Part shown: one piece after another, positions 8,481-17,220 of the stretch
How the letters are laid out: every line of letters starts with the position of its first letter
How positions within the stretch are numbered: position 1 is the first letter of the stretch
Source of the DNA: Rhizobiaceae bacterium
Lineage (GTDB): Bacteria > Pseudomonadota > Alphaproteobacteria > Rhizobiales > Rhizobiaceae
Reading direction: 5' to 3'
Assembly: GCA_019635795.1 (NCBI GenBank)
Contig: JAHBYV010000016.1
Coordinates: forward strand, 24,404-88,403
Length of the DNA: 64,000 bases
Notes under the pieces: model-generated
What the model saw: only the letters and a program-made list of their open reading frames with translations
The model's database searches: none
What the model was told of the DNA's origin: nothing
Translations under genes and position numbers: made by a program

Positions 8481-9782
8481 TTACTGGAAAACCTTGTCCG
8501 GTGAATCCAGACTGTCGGACCCTTCAAAAGCGATAGAGTCGAGCTTCAGCGCCGTGACTGCGCGTTCAATAGACCTTGTTTGATCAACAAGCGCATCGAT
8601 CGCGGCCTGCACGGTGGCATTGCCTTCGGCGTTGCCTTCCCCGATTTGCTGGTCATAGGCTTCACCATCCATGGCGCGCTTTTCAATCGCTTCCATTTTG
8701 GCGACCGTTGCATCAAGTTTGCCGCCGAGCTCGGCATCCACCGCCGGATCGGACTCTTTTACGAGGTCAGAGACCGAGGGGCCGGAAACTTCCGTGCCGT
8801 CTATGCGCTTGTAGCTGCCGCGATAGACATTGCGGATGCCTACTGCATCGTAGAGGTGCGAGATGTAAGTGTTGTCTGAAAAGCAATCATGCTCTTCTTC
8901 AGGATCGTGCAGCAAAAGGCCAAGTTTCATGCGCTCTCCAGCCAACTCGCCGTAGGACAATGAACCCATGCCGGTAAAAACGGTTGAAATTCCCTGTTGA
9001 ACGTCGCCATCTTCAAGATTCTTGCGAGCAGCGCCGCCATCCTTCCAATTGTCTACCATCTCCTGAAGATCGTTGACGAGAAGGGTGCTTGCAGATTTCA
9101 GATAATCGGCGCGCCGGTCGCAATTGCCTCCGGTGCAGTTTGCCGTATCGTAATCGGTGTAAGGGCGATTTCCCGCCCCCGGTCCGGTACCGTTGAGGTC
9201 CTGACCCCAAAGAAGAAACTCGATTGCATGGTATCCGGTTGCAACATTCGCCTCGATATCACCTGCTTCCTGCAAGGTTTGCGATAGCAACTCCGGAGTA
9301 ATCTTTGAGACATCGACTTTTTGTCCGTCGATCTCGATCTCCGTGTTGGCAATTACATTGGCGGTATAAAGCGAATTCTCGTCAGACTCCGAACCGTAAG
9401 AGCTGTCTACATAGTCGATCAGGCCTTCGTCCAATGGCCATGCATTCACCCGGCCTTCCCAATCGTCCACAATGGCATTGCCGAAACGAAAGACTTCAGA
9501 TTGCTGATAGGGGATGCGCGCTGCTTTCCATGCCTCGCGAGCCGCTTCCAGCGATTGCGCGGATGGATTTGCAATAAGGGCGTCAATTGCCGTGTTGAGG
9601 GATTTTGCTGTGGTGAGCGAGTCCTCGAATACCGCCAGCGCAATGTCAGAGTATGTTTTGATAATTTCTTTCGGCGCGGTTTCTGCCTTGGCCGGAAGCA
9701 CAAACACCGCTGCGGTGAGTGCTGCCGTTGCCGCGATAGCCGCAAAACGTCTATGACGCTTCGTCACGAGCGAATTCCTCAT
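8481..9782 (-). CDS. irpA: Imelysin family iron-regulated protein (IrpA-like)
   Basis: A 433-residue exported imelysin (M75/IrpA-type) protein. The start at 9782 follows AGGGAGTTTTTG. A signal peptide covers about residues 1-33 (…FVLPAKA). The family metal motif is intact as G-Y-H-A-I-E at residues 183-188, followed by FLLWGQD. A GSLSYGELAGERMKLGLLL segment near residue 290 is also typical. The protein is expected in the periplasm or on the cell surface. Imelysins such as Synechococcus IrpA and the EfeO C-terminal domain are linked to iron acquisition, but this one's ligand is unproven. It is the first gene of the iron operon and is preceded by a promoter and an Irr-type palindrome. The second imelysin in the operon lacks the motif's His. 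Confidence 0.9.
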   Translation of the reverse strand: MRNSLVTKRHRRFAAIAATAALTAAVFVLPAKAETAPKEIIKTYSDIALAVFEDSLTTAKSLNTAIDALIANPSAQSLEAAREAWKAARIPYQQSEVFRFGNAIVDDWEGRVNAWPLDEGLIDYVDSSYGSESDENSLYTANVIANTEIEIDGQKVDVSKITPELLSQTLQEAGDIEANVATGYHAIEFLLWGQDLNGTGPGAGNRPYTDYDTANCTGGNCDRRADYLKSASTLLVNDLQEMVDNWKDGGAARKNLEDGDVQQGISTVFTGMGSLSYGELAGERMKLGLLLHDPEEEHDCFSDNTYISHLYDAVGIRNVYRGSYKRIDGTEVSGPSVSDLVKESDPAVDAELGGKLDATVAKMEAIEKRAMDGEAYDQQIGEGNAEGNATVQAAIDALVDQTRSIERAVTALKLDSIAFEGSDSLDSPDKVFQ

Positions 9783-9974
9783 CAAAAACTCCCTGAAAAA
9801 TTGGATAGAAGCGATATCGACGCCGGCGAGCACGTGCCAGCGCGCACAAACATGCGCAGCAAATTGGGATTGAGACAGCAATGGGAACGCCCGCGAAAGG
9901 GCGCGTAACAGATCATTTTCACCATTTCCTCCAATCGATTGGGTTCAAGGCCCAAACATCAAAGGTTCGTCGGC

Positions 9975-10003
9975 CATAAAGCCGAATCTATAGCCCGTGT
10001 CAA
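9975..10003 (-). promoter_or_regulatory. Predicted sigma70-type promoter of the iron operon
   Basis: Read on the minus strand there is a perfect TTGACA -35 element (complement of 9998-10003), 17 bp of spacer, and TTTATG as -10 (complement of 9975-9980). It lies about 190 bp upstream of irpA, leaving a long untranslated leader. Confidence 0.5.
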
Positions 10004-10037
10004 TAAAATATGTCGCAAAACCCTTATATTTCAATAT

Positions 10038-10054
10038 CTTAGAATTATTCTAAA
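10038..10054. promoter_or_regulatory. Irr-type iron control element (ICE)
   Basis: The 17-mer CTTAGAATTATTCTAAA is a near-perfect match to the rhizobial ICE/Irr box TTTAGAA-N3-TTCTAAA, with only the first base deviating. Irr is the heme-responsive Fur-family regulator of Rhizobiales. The site lies about 35 bp upstream of the predicted -35 element, a position compatible with activation under low iron. Repression by upstream binding cannot be excluded. Confidence 0.75.
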
Positions 10055-10387
10055 CTAGAAATGTCCAGTTTAATGCGCGGGAAAGTACAGGTGGATTGTC
10101 TGTTTGAAAAAGGATGGAACGGCGAACCAGCAATCAGTCAAGATCAAGTCGCGAGAAGCTCGCTCAGATCGAATTGCCTATAGGCATAATCATATCTATG
10201 AATAGTCGGGATTATAGGAAATCATACCCACGAATTCGATTGGAATACTCTTGGAAATACTATTCTGCTTCACGACCTACTCATGCTGCGACGCAAAAAT
10301 TGCCTTTGAATGGTCAAATTGTCGTCACGACATCTGCACGTTTGGTTTCTAGGCGGCTCGCAACGTTAATAGCTTAGGAACTACCTG

Positions 10388-10753
10388 ATGATGGGAATGA
10401 AGCGGCCCGTGGTGGCCGGTCTTGTCGCAGCAGCATTGATTTCTCTTGCAGGAACATCGGTTGCAAATGCCCAATGCGGCAAAGCTTCGTGGTACGGACC
10501 AGGGTTTCATGGACGCTCGACCGCAAACGGAGAACGCTTCAATCAATCAGGAATGACCGCCGCGCATAAGCATCTGCCTTTTGGCACAAAACTGCGTGTT
10601 ACCAACAAGCGCAACGGCAAGAGCGTTGTGGTGCGCATCAATGATCGTGGGCCTTTTATTCGCGGTCGCGTGCTTGATCTTTCCAAAGGTGCGGCAAAGC
10701 AAATCGGGATGCTGCGTTCCGGCTCCGCACCGGTGTGCATGGCTAAAGTCTGA
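10388..10753 (+). CDS. RlpA-like double-psi beta-barrel protein
   Basis: A 121-residue exported protein with a signal peptide (about residues 1-28, ending SVANA) and a single RlpA-type double-psi beta-barrel domain ([20 protein letters not shown] … INDRGPF … [13 protein letters not shown]). RlpA proteins cleave denuded peptidoglycan strands at the septum in some bacteria. This short version lacks the SPOR domain that targets full-length RlpA, so septal localisation is not implied. The gene stands alone and ends 2 bp before the convergent SMP-30 gene. Confidence 0.85.
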   Translation: MMGMKRPVVAGLVAAALISLAGTSVANAQCGKASWYGPGFHGRSTANGERFNQSGMTAAHKHLPFGTKLRVTNKRNGKSVVVRINDRGPFIRGRVLDLSKGAAKQIGMLRSGSAPVCMAKV

Positions 10754-10755
10754 CG

Positions 10756-11625
10756 CTAGAATGCTACGGGCGGATCAAACCGCCCGTTCACCTCAACATT
10801 GAGTAGAAATGTGCGTCCTGCCTCGGGATCAGCAGCCTTTTCGGCTTCGCCAAGGCCCTTCCATGCGGAAGTCACGGCCATGTGCTGTGCATTCTTGCCG
10901 ATAAATACCGGGCAGGATGGTTGTCGCGCTGGTACGGGAACAGTCCTGACCAGCGTGCCGTCCGGAGCATAGGCATCGACGCAACTGCCGCCCCATCGCG
11001 CATTCCATAAAATGCCGTCAGCATCCATGACCGAACCGTCGAGCCCACCATCACCGCGGTGCGCGTAGAAAAGTTGCGGCTCACCGGTGGGCAGTCCAGT
11101 CAGCGGATCGCAGGTCACGCGCTTCAGCATGTTGGTTTGCGTGTCGGTAAAGTAAGCGCAGGAACCATCCGGTGCAAAGCAGATTGAATTCGGAATCGTG
11201 ATGGACGGAAAAAGCAGCCGCACCTCGCCGTGTCGGTACCAGTAAATGGCGCCCGCTCCGCTGCGTTCATCCTTCGCCATTGTGCTGAACCACAGCGAGC
11301 CGCCCGGATGCACACGAGCGTCATTCGAGCGTGTTATTTCATTGTTGTCCTCAACACCCACGTGCAGGGTCAGTTTTCCTGTAGCTTTTTCGCGAACATA
11401 AAGGCCGTGTTCCGTCACCAGCAACTGGCGCGCAGGATCAATCACCGCAAGCGCACTTGCCATGAATGGCAAGTCATGAACGACGAGCTCGCCATCCGGC
11501 ATTCGCTTTTCCAGCAGCTTTGATTCAACGATATCGAACCAGTAAAGCGTCCCGGTAGCCGGATCATATGCCGGACCTTCACCAAGCTCTGCCCTGTAGT
11601 CCGCAATCGGCTTTGTTTCCGTCAC
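10756..11625 (-). CDS. SMP-30/gluconolactonase family lactonase
   Basis: A 289-residue six-bladed beta-propeller of the SMP-30/gluconolaconase/LRE family. Typical blade motifs are LGEGPAYDPATGTLYWFDI at the N-terminus, SNDARVHPGGSLWFSTM and DGSVMDADGILWNARWGG, which hold the Glu, Asn and Asp metal ligands. It probably hydrolyses a sugar lactone in the cytoplasm. Given its neighbours, galactono- (or arabinono-) lactone is likely. Its start overlaps the stop of the aldolase gene by 4 bp (ATGA), making it the last gene of the four-gene operon. An inverted repeat (ACGGGCGG/CCGCCCGT) falls inside its 3' end. Confidence 0.88.
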   Translation of the reverse strand: MTETKPIADYRAELGEGPAYDPATGTLYWFDIVESKLLEKRMPDGELVVHDLPFMASALAVIDPARQLLVTEHGLYVREKATGKLTLHVGVEDNNEITRSNDARVHPGGSLWFSTMAKDERSGAGAIYWYRHGEVRLLFPSITIPNSICFAPDGSCAYFTDTQTNMLKRVTCDPLTGLPTGEPQLFYAHRGDGGLDGSVMDADGILWNARWGGSCVDAYAPDGTLVRTVPVPARQPSCPVFIGKNAQHMAVTSAWKGLGEAEKAADPEAGRTFLLNVEVNGRFDPPVAF

Positions 11626-12260
11626 GACTGCCTCCCGAAAACTGAGTCATAGGCTGCCACAGCAGCTTTGGCACGCTCTGCAACATCTGAAACGGTCAGG
11701 GAAGGTGTGAACAGGCTTGAGCCAAGACCAAACGCTTTCACACCAACTTGAGCATATTCGGCAAAGTCTTTTTCCGAGACACCACCGACCGCCCCGACAA
11801 TGGCATCGGCAGGCAGCACAGCCTTGATCGCCGATATGCCTTTTGCGCCGAGGGCGATTGCTGGAAAGAACTTCAACGCCGAAGCCCCCAGCGCCAGTGC
11901 CTGAAGCGCTTCTGTTGGCGTAAAAACGCCGGGCATGGTCACCATACGGTGCTCCGCTGCACGACTCATGACGCTGGCATCAATATTCGGGCTGACCAGC
12001 AATGTGCCCCCAGCCTCGTGAAGCCGGTCCACCTGAGCTGGGGTCAGAACGGTTCCTGCGCCCAGCAATGCTGATTTTGGCAAAGCCGCTACGAGCCGTT
12101 CTATGGAAAGAAACGGATCGGGCGAATTGAGGGGGACTTCAATTGCTTCAATGCCGGCATCGAACAGGGCCTTGCCATATTCGACGGCTGCATCGGGCGA
12201 CAGGCCGCGCAATATTGCGATGATATTACGTTCCAGTTTGGGAAAAGCGGCGGATTTCAT
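11622..12260 (-). CDS. dgoA: 2-dehydro-3-deoxy-6-phosphogalactonate aldolase
   Basis: A 212-residue class I aldolase of the KDPG/KDPGal family. Visible elements are the N-terminal IIAILRGLSPD with the catalytic Glu region IEAIEVPLNSP, then GAGTVLT, and the Schiff-base Lys in ASALKFFPA near residue 130. The SP rather than TP in the VPLNSPDP segment and the adjacent kinase point to the phosphogalactonate rather than the phosphogluconate enzyme. It cleaves 2-dehydro-3-deoxy-6-phosphogalactonate to pyruvate and glyceraldehyde 3-phosphate. It lies 3 bp downstream of dgoK. Confidence 0.9.
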   Translation of the reverse strand: MKSAAFPKLERNIIAILRGLSPDAAVEYGKALFDAGIEAIEVPLNSPDPFLSIERLVAALPKSALLGAGTVLTPAQVDRLHEAGGTLLVSPNIDASVMSRAAEHRMVTMPGVFTPTEALQALALGASALKFFPAIALGAKGISAIKAVLPADAIVGAVGGVSEKDFAEYAQVGVKAFGLGSSLFTPSLTVSDVAERAKAAVAAYDSVFGRQS

Positions 12261-12263
12261 TTT

Positions 12264-13184
12264 TTACCCCACCATGCCGCACCGCTTTGCAGCAGCAAAC
12301 AGTCCGCGGCGCACGGCCACTTCCGCATCGGCTCGCTCCGCTTCAATGCCGGCGACTTCAAAGGCGCGTTCATAAAGCTTGTACATCAGGCCGGAGCCAA
12401 CGAGAACAACGGGTCCGGTGGCAGGGTAGCGCCGCTCTGCAGCGCCTATTTCTGCGCCGATAAGAAGACCTGACAGACGCGCTGCCGCATCTTCCGGGCC
12501 AAGCCCGAGCAGCAGCCCGCCAGCGCGAATGCCGAAAAGATGTGATGTAAGATCGGCGCGGTCCGACAGTCCTGCCTCAACACCTGAAGCGAATGCGGGT
12601 GAGGCAGCAAGCACACCGGCCGAACCTTCGCCCACAGAATGTTTCAGAACCGATTGCTGCGTGAGGAGCGAGTACAACTCTCCCGTCATCCACGTACCGA
12701 AACCAGATACGCGTCCATCTTCAATGGTAACCCACTTTGAATGCGTTCCGGGCAGACAGGCAACGTGACTTCCCGCGCGGCGGAGGACGTCGACGCCAGC
12801 AAGCTGCGTTTCCTCACCCCGCATCACATCAGGCGCGTCGGCCTTGCGCTGTGAAAGGCCGGGAATTATGCGCACGTCCCTATCATTGCCGGGAACCGGG
12901 ATCGCGGCACCCAGTACAGCATCCAGATAAGCGGGCGTTTCGATGTAAGGCGCTTCGATCCATCCCTGTCGCGCGCCTGCCATACCGCAAATTATGACTG
13001 GCAAGTTCGGTGCCGCGCTCAATTCAGCAAGATTTCGTTCCAGTACTGTTTTGAAGCCTGCTCCGGCAGAAAAGAGCATTCCTTCCTCGCTCCGACGTTC
13101 AGCAAGGCTGTTGCCTTGCTCGTCCAGAAGCCAGACACGAAGGCGGCTGGTTCCCCAGTCGACTGCTGCGACGACGGCGCTCAA
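12264..13184 (-). CDS. dgoK: 2-dehydro-3-deoxygalactonokinase
   Basis: A 306-residue sugar kinase of the DgoK family, normal length. Family features are the N-terminal phosphate loop VDWGTSRLRVWLLD, ICGMAGARQGW near residue 68, and CLPGTHSKWVTIEDGRV near residue 145. It phosphorylates 2-dehydro-3-deoxygalactonate, making the substrate of the DgoA product encoded directly downstream. The start overlaps the stop of the upstream dehydrogenase by 4 bp. Confidence 0.92.
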   Translation of the reverse strand: MSAVVAAVDWGTSRLRVWLLDEQGNSLAERRSEEGMLFSAGAGFKTVLERNLAELSAAPNLPVIICGMAGARQGWIEAPYIETPAYLDAVLGAAIPVPGNDRDVRIIPGLSQRKADAPDVMRGEETQLAGVDVLRRAGSHVACLPGTHSKWVTIEDGRVSGFGTWMTGELYSLLTQQSVLKHSVGEGSAGVLAASPAFASGVEAGLSDRADLTSHLFGIRAGGLLLGLGPEDAAARLSGLLIGAEIGAAERRYPATGPVVLVGSGLMYKLYERAFEVAGIEAERADAEVAVRRGLFAAAKRCGMVG

Positions 13185-13948
13185 AGTGAGCCTCCATCAA
13201 CGATCAACATTTGCGCGGTGATCATTCGAGATCCGTTCGACGCCAGAAAAAGCACCGGTCCAACCATATCGTGTGGCAGCATGATGTCCTTTATGCATTG
13301 TCTTGCAACGTGCGCCGCAAGGGCTTCCTCAGTAACCCAGAGCTGGCGCTGGCGCTCGGTTATGACCCAACCCGGAGCGATAGCATTGACCCTGATGCGG
13401 TCTTTGCCGAGCAGGCCGGCCAAGCCTTTCGTAAGCCCGACAATGCCTGCCTTCGCGGCTGTGTAGGAAGGCATCTCAGGATGATTGATAAGAAAGGATG
13501 TGGAGGTGAAATTGATGATCGAGCCGCCGCCTGCCGCCTTCATACCGGGGGCAACGGCCTTTGCGCTGAATGCGTGTGGGCGCAAATTGATAGCCTGATT
13601 GTTTTCCCAATACTCGACCGTCATATCTTCAAGCGCATGGCGCTCGTCGGTCGCCGCATTGTTGACCAGAACGGTGATAGGTCCGTGCGCTTTCGCGGCT
13701 GTGGCGATTGATGCTTCGAGCGCAGGTATGTCGCGCACATCGGTTTTTATGAATAGCGGACGATTGCCGGTTGAGGTTTCAAGGCTATCGCAAAGCGCAA
13801 TGCTCGGCTCATCGGCAATGTCGAGAAAGGCAACCTTGCTGCCTTGACGCACGAAGCCCTCGGTCAACGCTGCGCCAATACCGGAACCGCCACCGGTAAT
13901 GAGTACCGATGCGCCACCAAGCTCAGGATAATGAACTCCGGAACGCAC
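13181..13948 (-). CDS. SDR family dehydrogenase, probable D-galactose (or aldose) 1-dehydrogenase
   Basis: A 255-residue short-chain dehydrogenase. The NAD(P)-binding motif is TGGGSGIG, followed by NNAA, and the active-site YxxxK is YTAAK. I chose the GTG at 13948, which follows GGGAGGAG, because residues upstream of it show no SDR homology even though the frame stays open to 14197. As first gene of an operon with dgoK, dgoA and a lactonase, it most likely oxidises galactose (or a related aldose) to its lactone, the first step of the De Ley-Doudoroff route. The specificity is inferred from context. Confidence 0.82.
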   Translation of the reverse strand: MRSGVHYPELGGASVLITGGGSGIGAALTEGFVRQGSKVAFLDIADEPSIALCDSLETSTGNRPLFIKTDVRDIPALEASIATAAKAHGPITVLVNNAATDERHALEDMTVEYWENNQAINLRPHAFSAKAVAPGMKAAGGGSIINFTSTSFLINHPEMPSYTAAKAGIVGLTKGLAGLLGKDRIRVNAIAPGWVITERQRQLWVTEEALAAHVARQCIKDIMLPHDMVGPVLFLASNGSRMITAQMLIVDGGSL

Positions 13949-14083
13949 TACGCCGAAACTCCTCCCAACCGTCTGTGGTTGGTTGTACGCTGCCACATCG
14001 TCATCTAGCAAGCACTGGAACTGATTGGCAGATATGCAGCAACGCTGTAGATGGTTGTCGCACAGTCGAAAATTGGAGTTGCC

Positions 14084-15022
14084 ATGTCGCTCAAAGTAGC
14101 CGTCCAGATGGATCACGTCTCGACCATTAATATTGCGGGGGACACCAGTTTCGCGCTCTCGCTGGAAGCACAACGTCGTGGCCATCAACTGTTTCATTAC
14201 ACGCCCGACCGGTTATCCATGCAGAACGGGAAGGTCGTAGCGCGCATTGAGGAAATGGAGGTTCGTGACACGAAAGGTGATCACTTCATGCTTGGCGAGC
14301 CGGTGCGCACTGACCTGTCAGAAATGGATGTGATATTGCTGCGGCAAGACCCTCCCTTCGACATGAATTACATCACAACCACGCATCTCCTGGAGCGGAT
14401 TCATCCCGAGACGCTGGTCGTCAATGATCCGGCATGGGTGCGCAACAGCCCGGAAAAGATATTTGTCACCGAGTTTCCCGACCTGATGCCGGAAACGCTG
14501 ATCACGAAAGACCCGCAGGAAGTCGCTGCATTCCGCAAGGAGTTTGGCGATGTGATTGTAAAGCCGCTTTACGGCAATGGCGGCGCTGGCATTTTCCATA
14601 TGGCGGAAGCTGACCGCAATCTTGCATCATTGCTTGAAATGTTTGGCCAGCTTTTCCGTGAGCCTTACATCGTTCAGCGCTACCTCAAGGATGTGCGCAA
14701 GGGAGACAAGCGCATCATCCTTATTGATGGCGAGCCGGTCGGCGCAATCAATCGCGTTCCTGCCGAGCATGATTCAAGGTCCAATATGCATGTTGGCGGC
14801 AGGGCCGAGAAAACAGAGCTCACTGCACGCGAGCGCGAAATCTGTGAACGGATCGGGCCTTCCTTGCGGGAACGCGGTTTCATCCTCGTCGGTATCGACG
14901 TGATCGGCGATTACATGACCGAAATCAATGTGACGTCACCAACAGGCATTCGCGAGATCAAGCGCTTTGGTGGTGCTGATGTGGCGGCAATATTCTGGGA
15001 CGCGGTGGAAGCGAAGCGTTGA
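14084..15022 (+). CDS. gshB: Glutathione synthetase
   Basis: A 312-residue GshB, normal length. ATP-grasp features are clear: the N-terminal [20 protein letters not shown] segment, [32 protein letters not shown] and the metal-binding [19 protein letters not shown]. It joins gamma-glutamylcysteine and glycine using ATP in the cytoplasm. The ATG at 14084 is the start. The frame stays open 11 codons upstream, but those precede the conserved [10 protein letters not shown] start. It ends 2 bp before the convergent tonB gene. Confidence 0.95.
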   Translation: MSLKVAVQMDHVSTINIAGDTSFALSLEAQRRGHQLFHYTPDRLSMQNGKVVARIEEMEVRDTKGDHFMLGEPVRTDLSEMDVILLRQDPPFDMNYITTTHLLERIHPETLVVNDPAWVRNSPEKIFVTEFPDLMPETLITKDPQEVAAFRKEFGDVIVKPLYGNGGAGIFHMAEADRNLASLLEMFGQLFREPYIVQRYLKDVRKGDKRIILIDGEPVGAINRVPAEHDSRSNMHVGGRAEKTELTAREREICERIGPSLRERGFILVGIDVIGDYMTEINVTSPTGIREIKRFGGADVAAIFWDAVEAKR

Positions 15023-15024
15023 CG

Positions 15025-15906
15025 CTATTCGAAATTCACCGGAATGGTGAAAGGATGGCTGGTAATCCCGGAATCTTTCGGCGGGGCAGGCACACGGGCT
15101 CCCCGCACCATGCCAAGAGCAGCATTGTCCAACTTCGGATTGCCTGACGAACGGGCAATTCCGGATGAGGTCACGGCCCCCGACTGGTTAACCACAAACC
15201 GTACACTAACCCTTCCGGCCGCGCCGATGCTGCGCGGCTTGCGGCGCGCAATCGCTGCCTGAACCTGCGCGTACCAGCGACTCGGATTGATCACCTGCGC
15301 GCGCGGCGCTGCCGAACCAGCAACTGATTGCCTTGACTGCGTTGGCCTTTTCTCGGCTTCAACAACCGGTTTCTTTTCAGCCTTGCGTGGCTTGATCTTC
15401 TTCGGCTCCGGCTTCGGCTTTTCAACCTCAACCGTTTCCTCAGCGATTTCCGGTCGGGGCTGTGGAAGCGCGGCTACAGTTTGCGGCGTCTCGATGGGAT
15501 CCGCCTCAACAACCTCCTCCATCTCCTCAGCCTTCGCTACCTCGACAGGCTTTGCCTCTTCAGGCTCTTCCATCTCGGCTTCGGGAGTTTCCTCAACGTG
15601 CTCCTCCTCCACGACCTCCTCAACCCTTGTTGGAAGGTCTGGCAATTCCGCGAGTTGTTCGGGCAGTTCTTCAGCCGCCGCGTTCTCGACGACCGGTTCT
15701 GCTGTGCTGACGAGCAAAGGCGTCAGCTCGATGTTCATGGCCTGCTCAACGGCTATGGGCGAAGGCTTTGGAGCAAGCACAATCACACTATAGGCAGCGG
15801 CAGCATGTGCCATGCCAACGACGATTGCCGCAGCGCCCCAGCGTATGGCTTCACGCTTCCATGGCGTCCGATGAATCTCGATTTCGTGGTGATCCTGGAT
15901 GCTCAT
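15025..15906 (-). CDS. tonB: TonB energy-transducer protein
   Basis: A 293-residue TonB. One N-terminal membrane helix spans about residues 24-46 (AAAIVVGMAHAAAAYSVIVL). A long Glu/Pro/Lys-rich periplasmic linker follows (about 65-190), then the C-terminal TonB domain (SRWYAQVQAAIARRKPRSIGA, then VSVRFVVNQSG). It spans the periplasm and passes proton-motive energy from ExbB/ExbD to outer-membrane receptors, here most likely the heme receptor encoded in the same operon. The start overlaps the exbD stop by 4 bp. Confidence 0.92.
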   Translation of the reverse strand: MSIQDHHEIEIHRTPWKREAIRWGAAAIVVGMAHAAAAYSVIVLAPKPSPIAVEQAMNIELTPLLVSTAEPVVENAAAEELPEQLAELPDLPTRVEEVVEEEHVEETPEAEMEEPEEAKPVEVAKAEEMEEVVEADPIETPQTVAALPQPRPEIAEETVEVEKPKPEPKKIKPRKAEKKPVVEAEKRPTQSRQSVAGSAAPRAQVINPSRWYAQVQAAIARRKPRSIGAAGRVSVRFVVNQSGAVTSSGIARSSGNPKLDNAALGMVRGARVPAPPKDSGITSHPFTIPVNFE

Positions 15907-16334
15907 TTTGCCGTTGCCTGACCAGCCTCCAGACCAACCAGCGCGATCTTGAGATAGCCGCTTGCCCGCAAGAGGTTCATCACCTCGGCCAAATCGCCAT
16001 AAGGAACGGATTTATCGGCGCGCAAGAATATGCGCGTCTCCTTGTCGCCGCCGGTCAATGTATCCATTCTCGTTCCGAATGCTTCCCGCGACACCGCATC
16101 GTTGCCAAGCATTATGGATAGGTCCTGCTTCACCGTCATAAATACAGGCTTCTCCGGCCTTGGCGATGCAGGGGCTGTGGAACCGGGAAGATCAACATTC
16201 ACATCAACGGTTGCGAGCGGTGCGGCCACCATGAAGATGATCAGCAGTACCAGCATCACGTCGATGAATGGCGTGACGTTGATCTCGTGCGTTTCTTCCA
16301 GATCGTCTGACCCTTCCCGGATGCGCGACGCCAT
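15903..16334 (-). CDS. exbD: Biopolymer transport protein ExbD
   Basis: A 143-residue ExbD. The single membrane helix near residues 20-42 (VTPFIDVMLVLLIIFMVAAPL) carries the essential proton-handling Asp. A periplasmic domain follows (RADKSVPYGDLAEVMNLLR). It forms the inner-membrane motor with ExbB and TonB. It lies 3 bp downstream of exbB and overlaps tonB by 4 bp. Confidence 0.94.
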   Translation of the reverse strand: MASRIREGSDDLEETHEINVTPFIDVMLVLLIIFMVAAPLATVDVNVDLPGSTAPASPRPEKPVFMTVKQDLSIMLGNDAVSREAFGTRMDTLTGGDKETRIFLRADKSVPYGDLAEVMNLLRASGYLKIALVGLEAGQATAK

Positions 16335-16337
16335 TTT

Positions 16338-17195
16338 CTACTCCGCTGCAATGCGGTGGCGCGGCGTGGCGCGGCGGTCGAGGTCGCGGCTCACGAGTCG
16401 TTCGACACCTGCCGAAACATCGCCCAGCAATTGCTTGTAGGCCGAGATTGAGCGCGCGAACACGTTGTAAATGATAACGGCGGGGATCGCAGCAACAAGG
16501 CCAATAGCTGTGGCAAGCAAAGCTTCGGCGATACCGGGCGCAACGACGGCCAGATTGGTCGTCTGCGACTGCGATATGCCTATGAATGCGTTCATGATTC
16601 CCCAAACCGTGCCAAACAGACCAACGAAGGGAGCGGTCGCGCCAATCGTGGCGATGATTCCCGTTCCACGCGTCATCTTTCGACCGGCGCGGGCCTCAAT
16701 GCGCGAAAGCCGGGATGACACGCGTTCCTTCACGCCTTCACCGCCCGCATGGTCAACGACAGGACCGGAGAGTTCCATTTCTTCGCTTGCCGCGCGAACG
16801 AGCAAAGCGGGAATATCGCCGCGCTTTCCCACCAACCGGGTAAGCTGAACGAGGCTTTGTGAGTGGACAACTTCGACCAATCCCTTTTCAGCGTTTCTTT
16901 TGGCAGAGAAAAGTTCCAGCGTTTTGTAAAGCCAGATCGTCCAGGTGATGAGGGAGGCAAATGCAAGGCCGACCATCACCGCCTTCACGACGATGTCGGC
17001 ATCCATGAACATGCCCCAAGGTGACAGATTGACCGGCAAGTGGGTCGCCGGGGGGCTTTGCAACTGCGCAAAGGCCGCTGTCGTGCCGTAGGCCGTCAGA
17101 CAGATGGCGGCTACAGGCGACAGGAATTTCCCCCGATAAGCACCGGGGAAAACATACCTGGCCTTTCGATGGTTCGTGCTCAATTTCTTGTCCAA
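16338..17195 (-). CDS. exbB: Biopolymer transport protein ExbB (start uncertain)
   Basis: A MotA/TolQ/ExbB-family channel protein. Three membrane segments are visible (around VMVGLAFASLITWTIWLY, IATIGATAPFVGLFGTVWG and GIAEALLATAIGLVAAIPAV) together with the family motif GTVWGIMNAF. An extra N-terminal hydrophobic, signal-like stretch (LSPVAAICLTAYGTTAAFA) precedes them, as in many alphaproteobacterial ExbB proteins. The start is unclear. The frame is open to 17354, which would overlap the upstream gene by 134 bp. The TTG at 17195, lying just after that gene's stop at 17221, is my best guess and gives 285 residues. Confidence 0.85.
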   Translation of the reverse strand: MDKKLSTNHRKARYVFPGAYRGKFLSPVAAICLTAYGTTAAFAQLQSPPATHLPVNLSPWGMFMDADIVVKAVMVGLAFASLITWTIWLYKTLELFSAKRNAEKGLVEVVHSQSLVQLTRLVGKRGDIPALLVRAASEEMELSGPVVDHAGGEGVKERVSSRLSRIEARAGRKMTRGTGIIATIGATAPFVGLFGTVWGIMNAFIGISQSQTTNLAVVAPGIAEALLATAIGLVAAIPAVIIYNVFARSISAYKQLLGDVSAGVERLVSRDLDRRATPRHRIAAE

Positions 17196-17220
17196 TCTTC
17201 GTGCCGCAGGCAGGCCCGCC

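Larger units (their letters stand above)
9783..10387. other. 605-bp AT-rich intergenic region between irpA and rlpA
   Basis: A divergent intergenic region holding the irpA promoter and the ICE palindrome. The part from about 10055 to 10387 is AT-rich with no convincing gene. Its one open frame (10114-10377) has no ribosome-binding site and low-complexity composition. The rlpA promoter should lie in the last 150 bp, but I could not assign it. Confidence 0.6.

Noticed and set aside
10114-10377. An 87-codon open frame before rlpA
   Set aside because: AT-rich intergenic DNA, no ribosome-binding site and no protein-like pattern.
10773-10796. Inverted repeat ACGGGCGG/CCGCCCGT as a terminator for rlpA
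   Set aside because: It lies in the coding end of the SMP-30 gene and no T-run follows on either strand.
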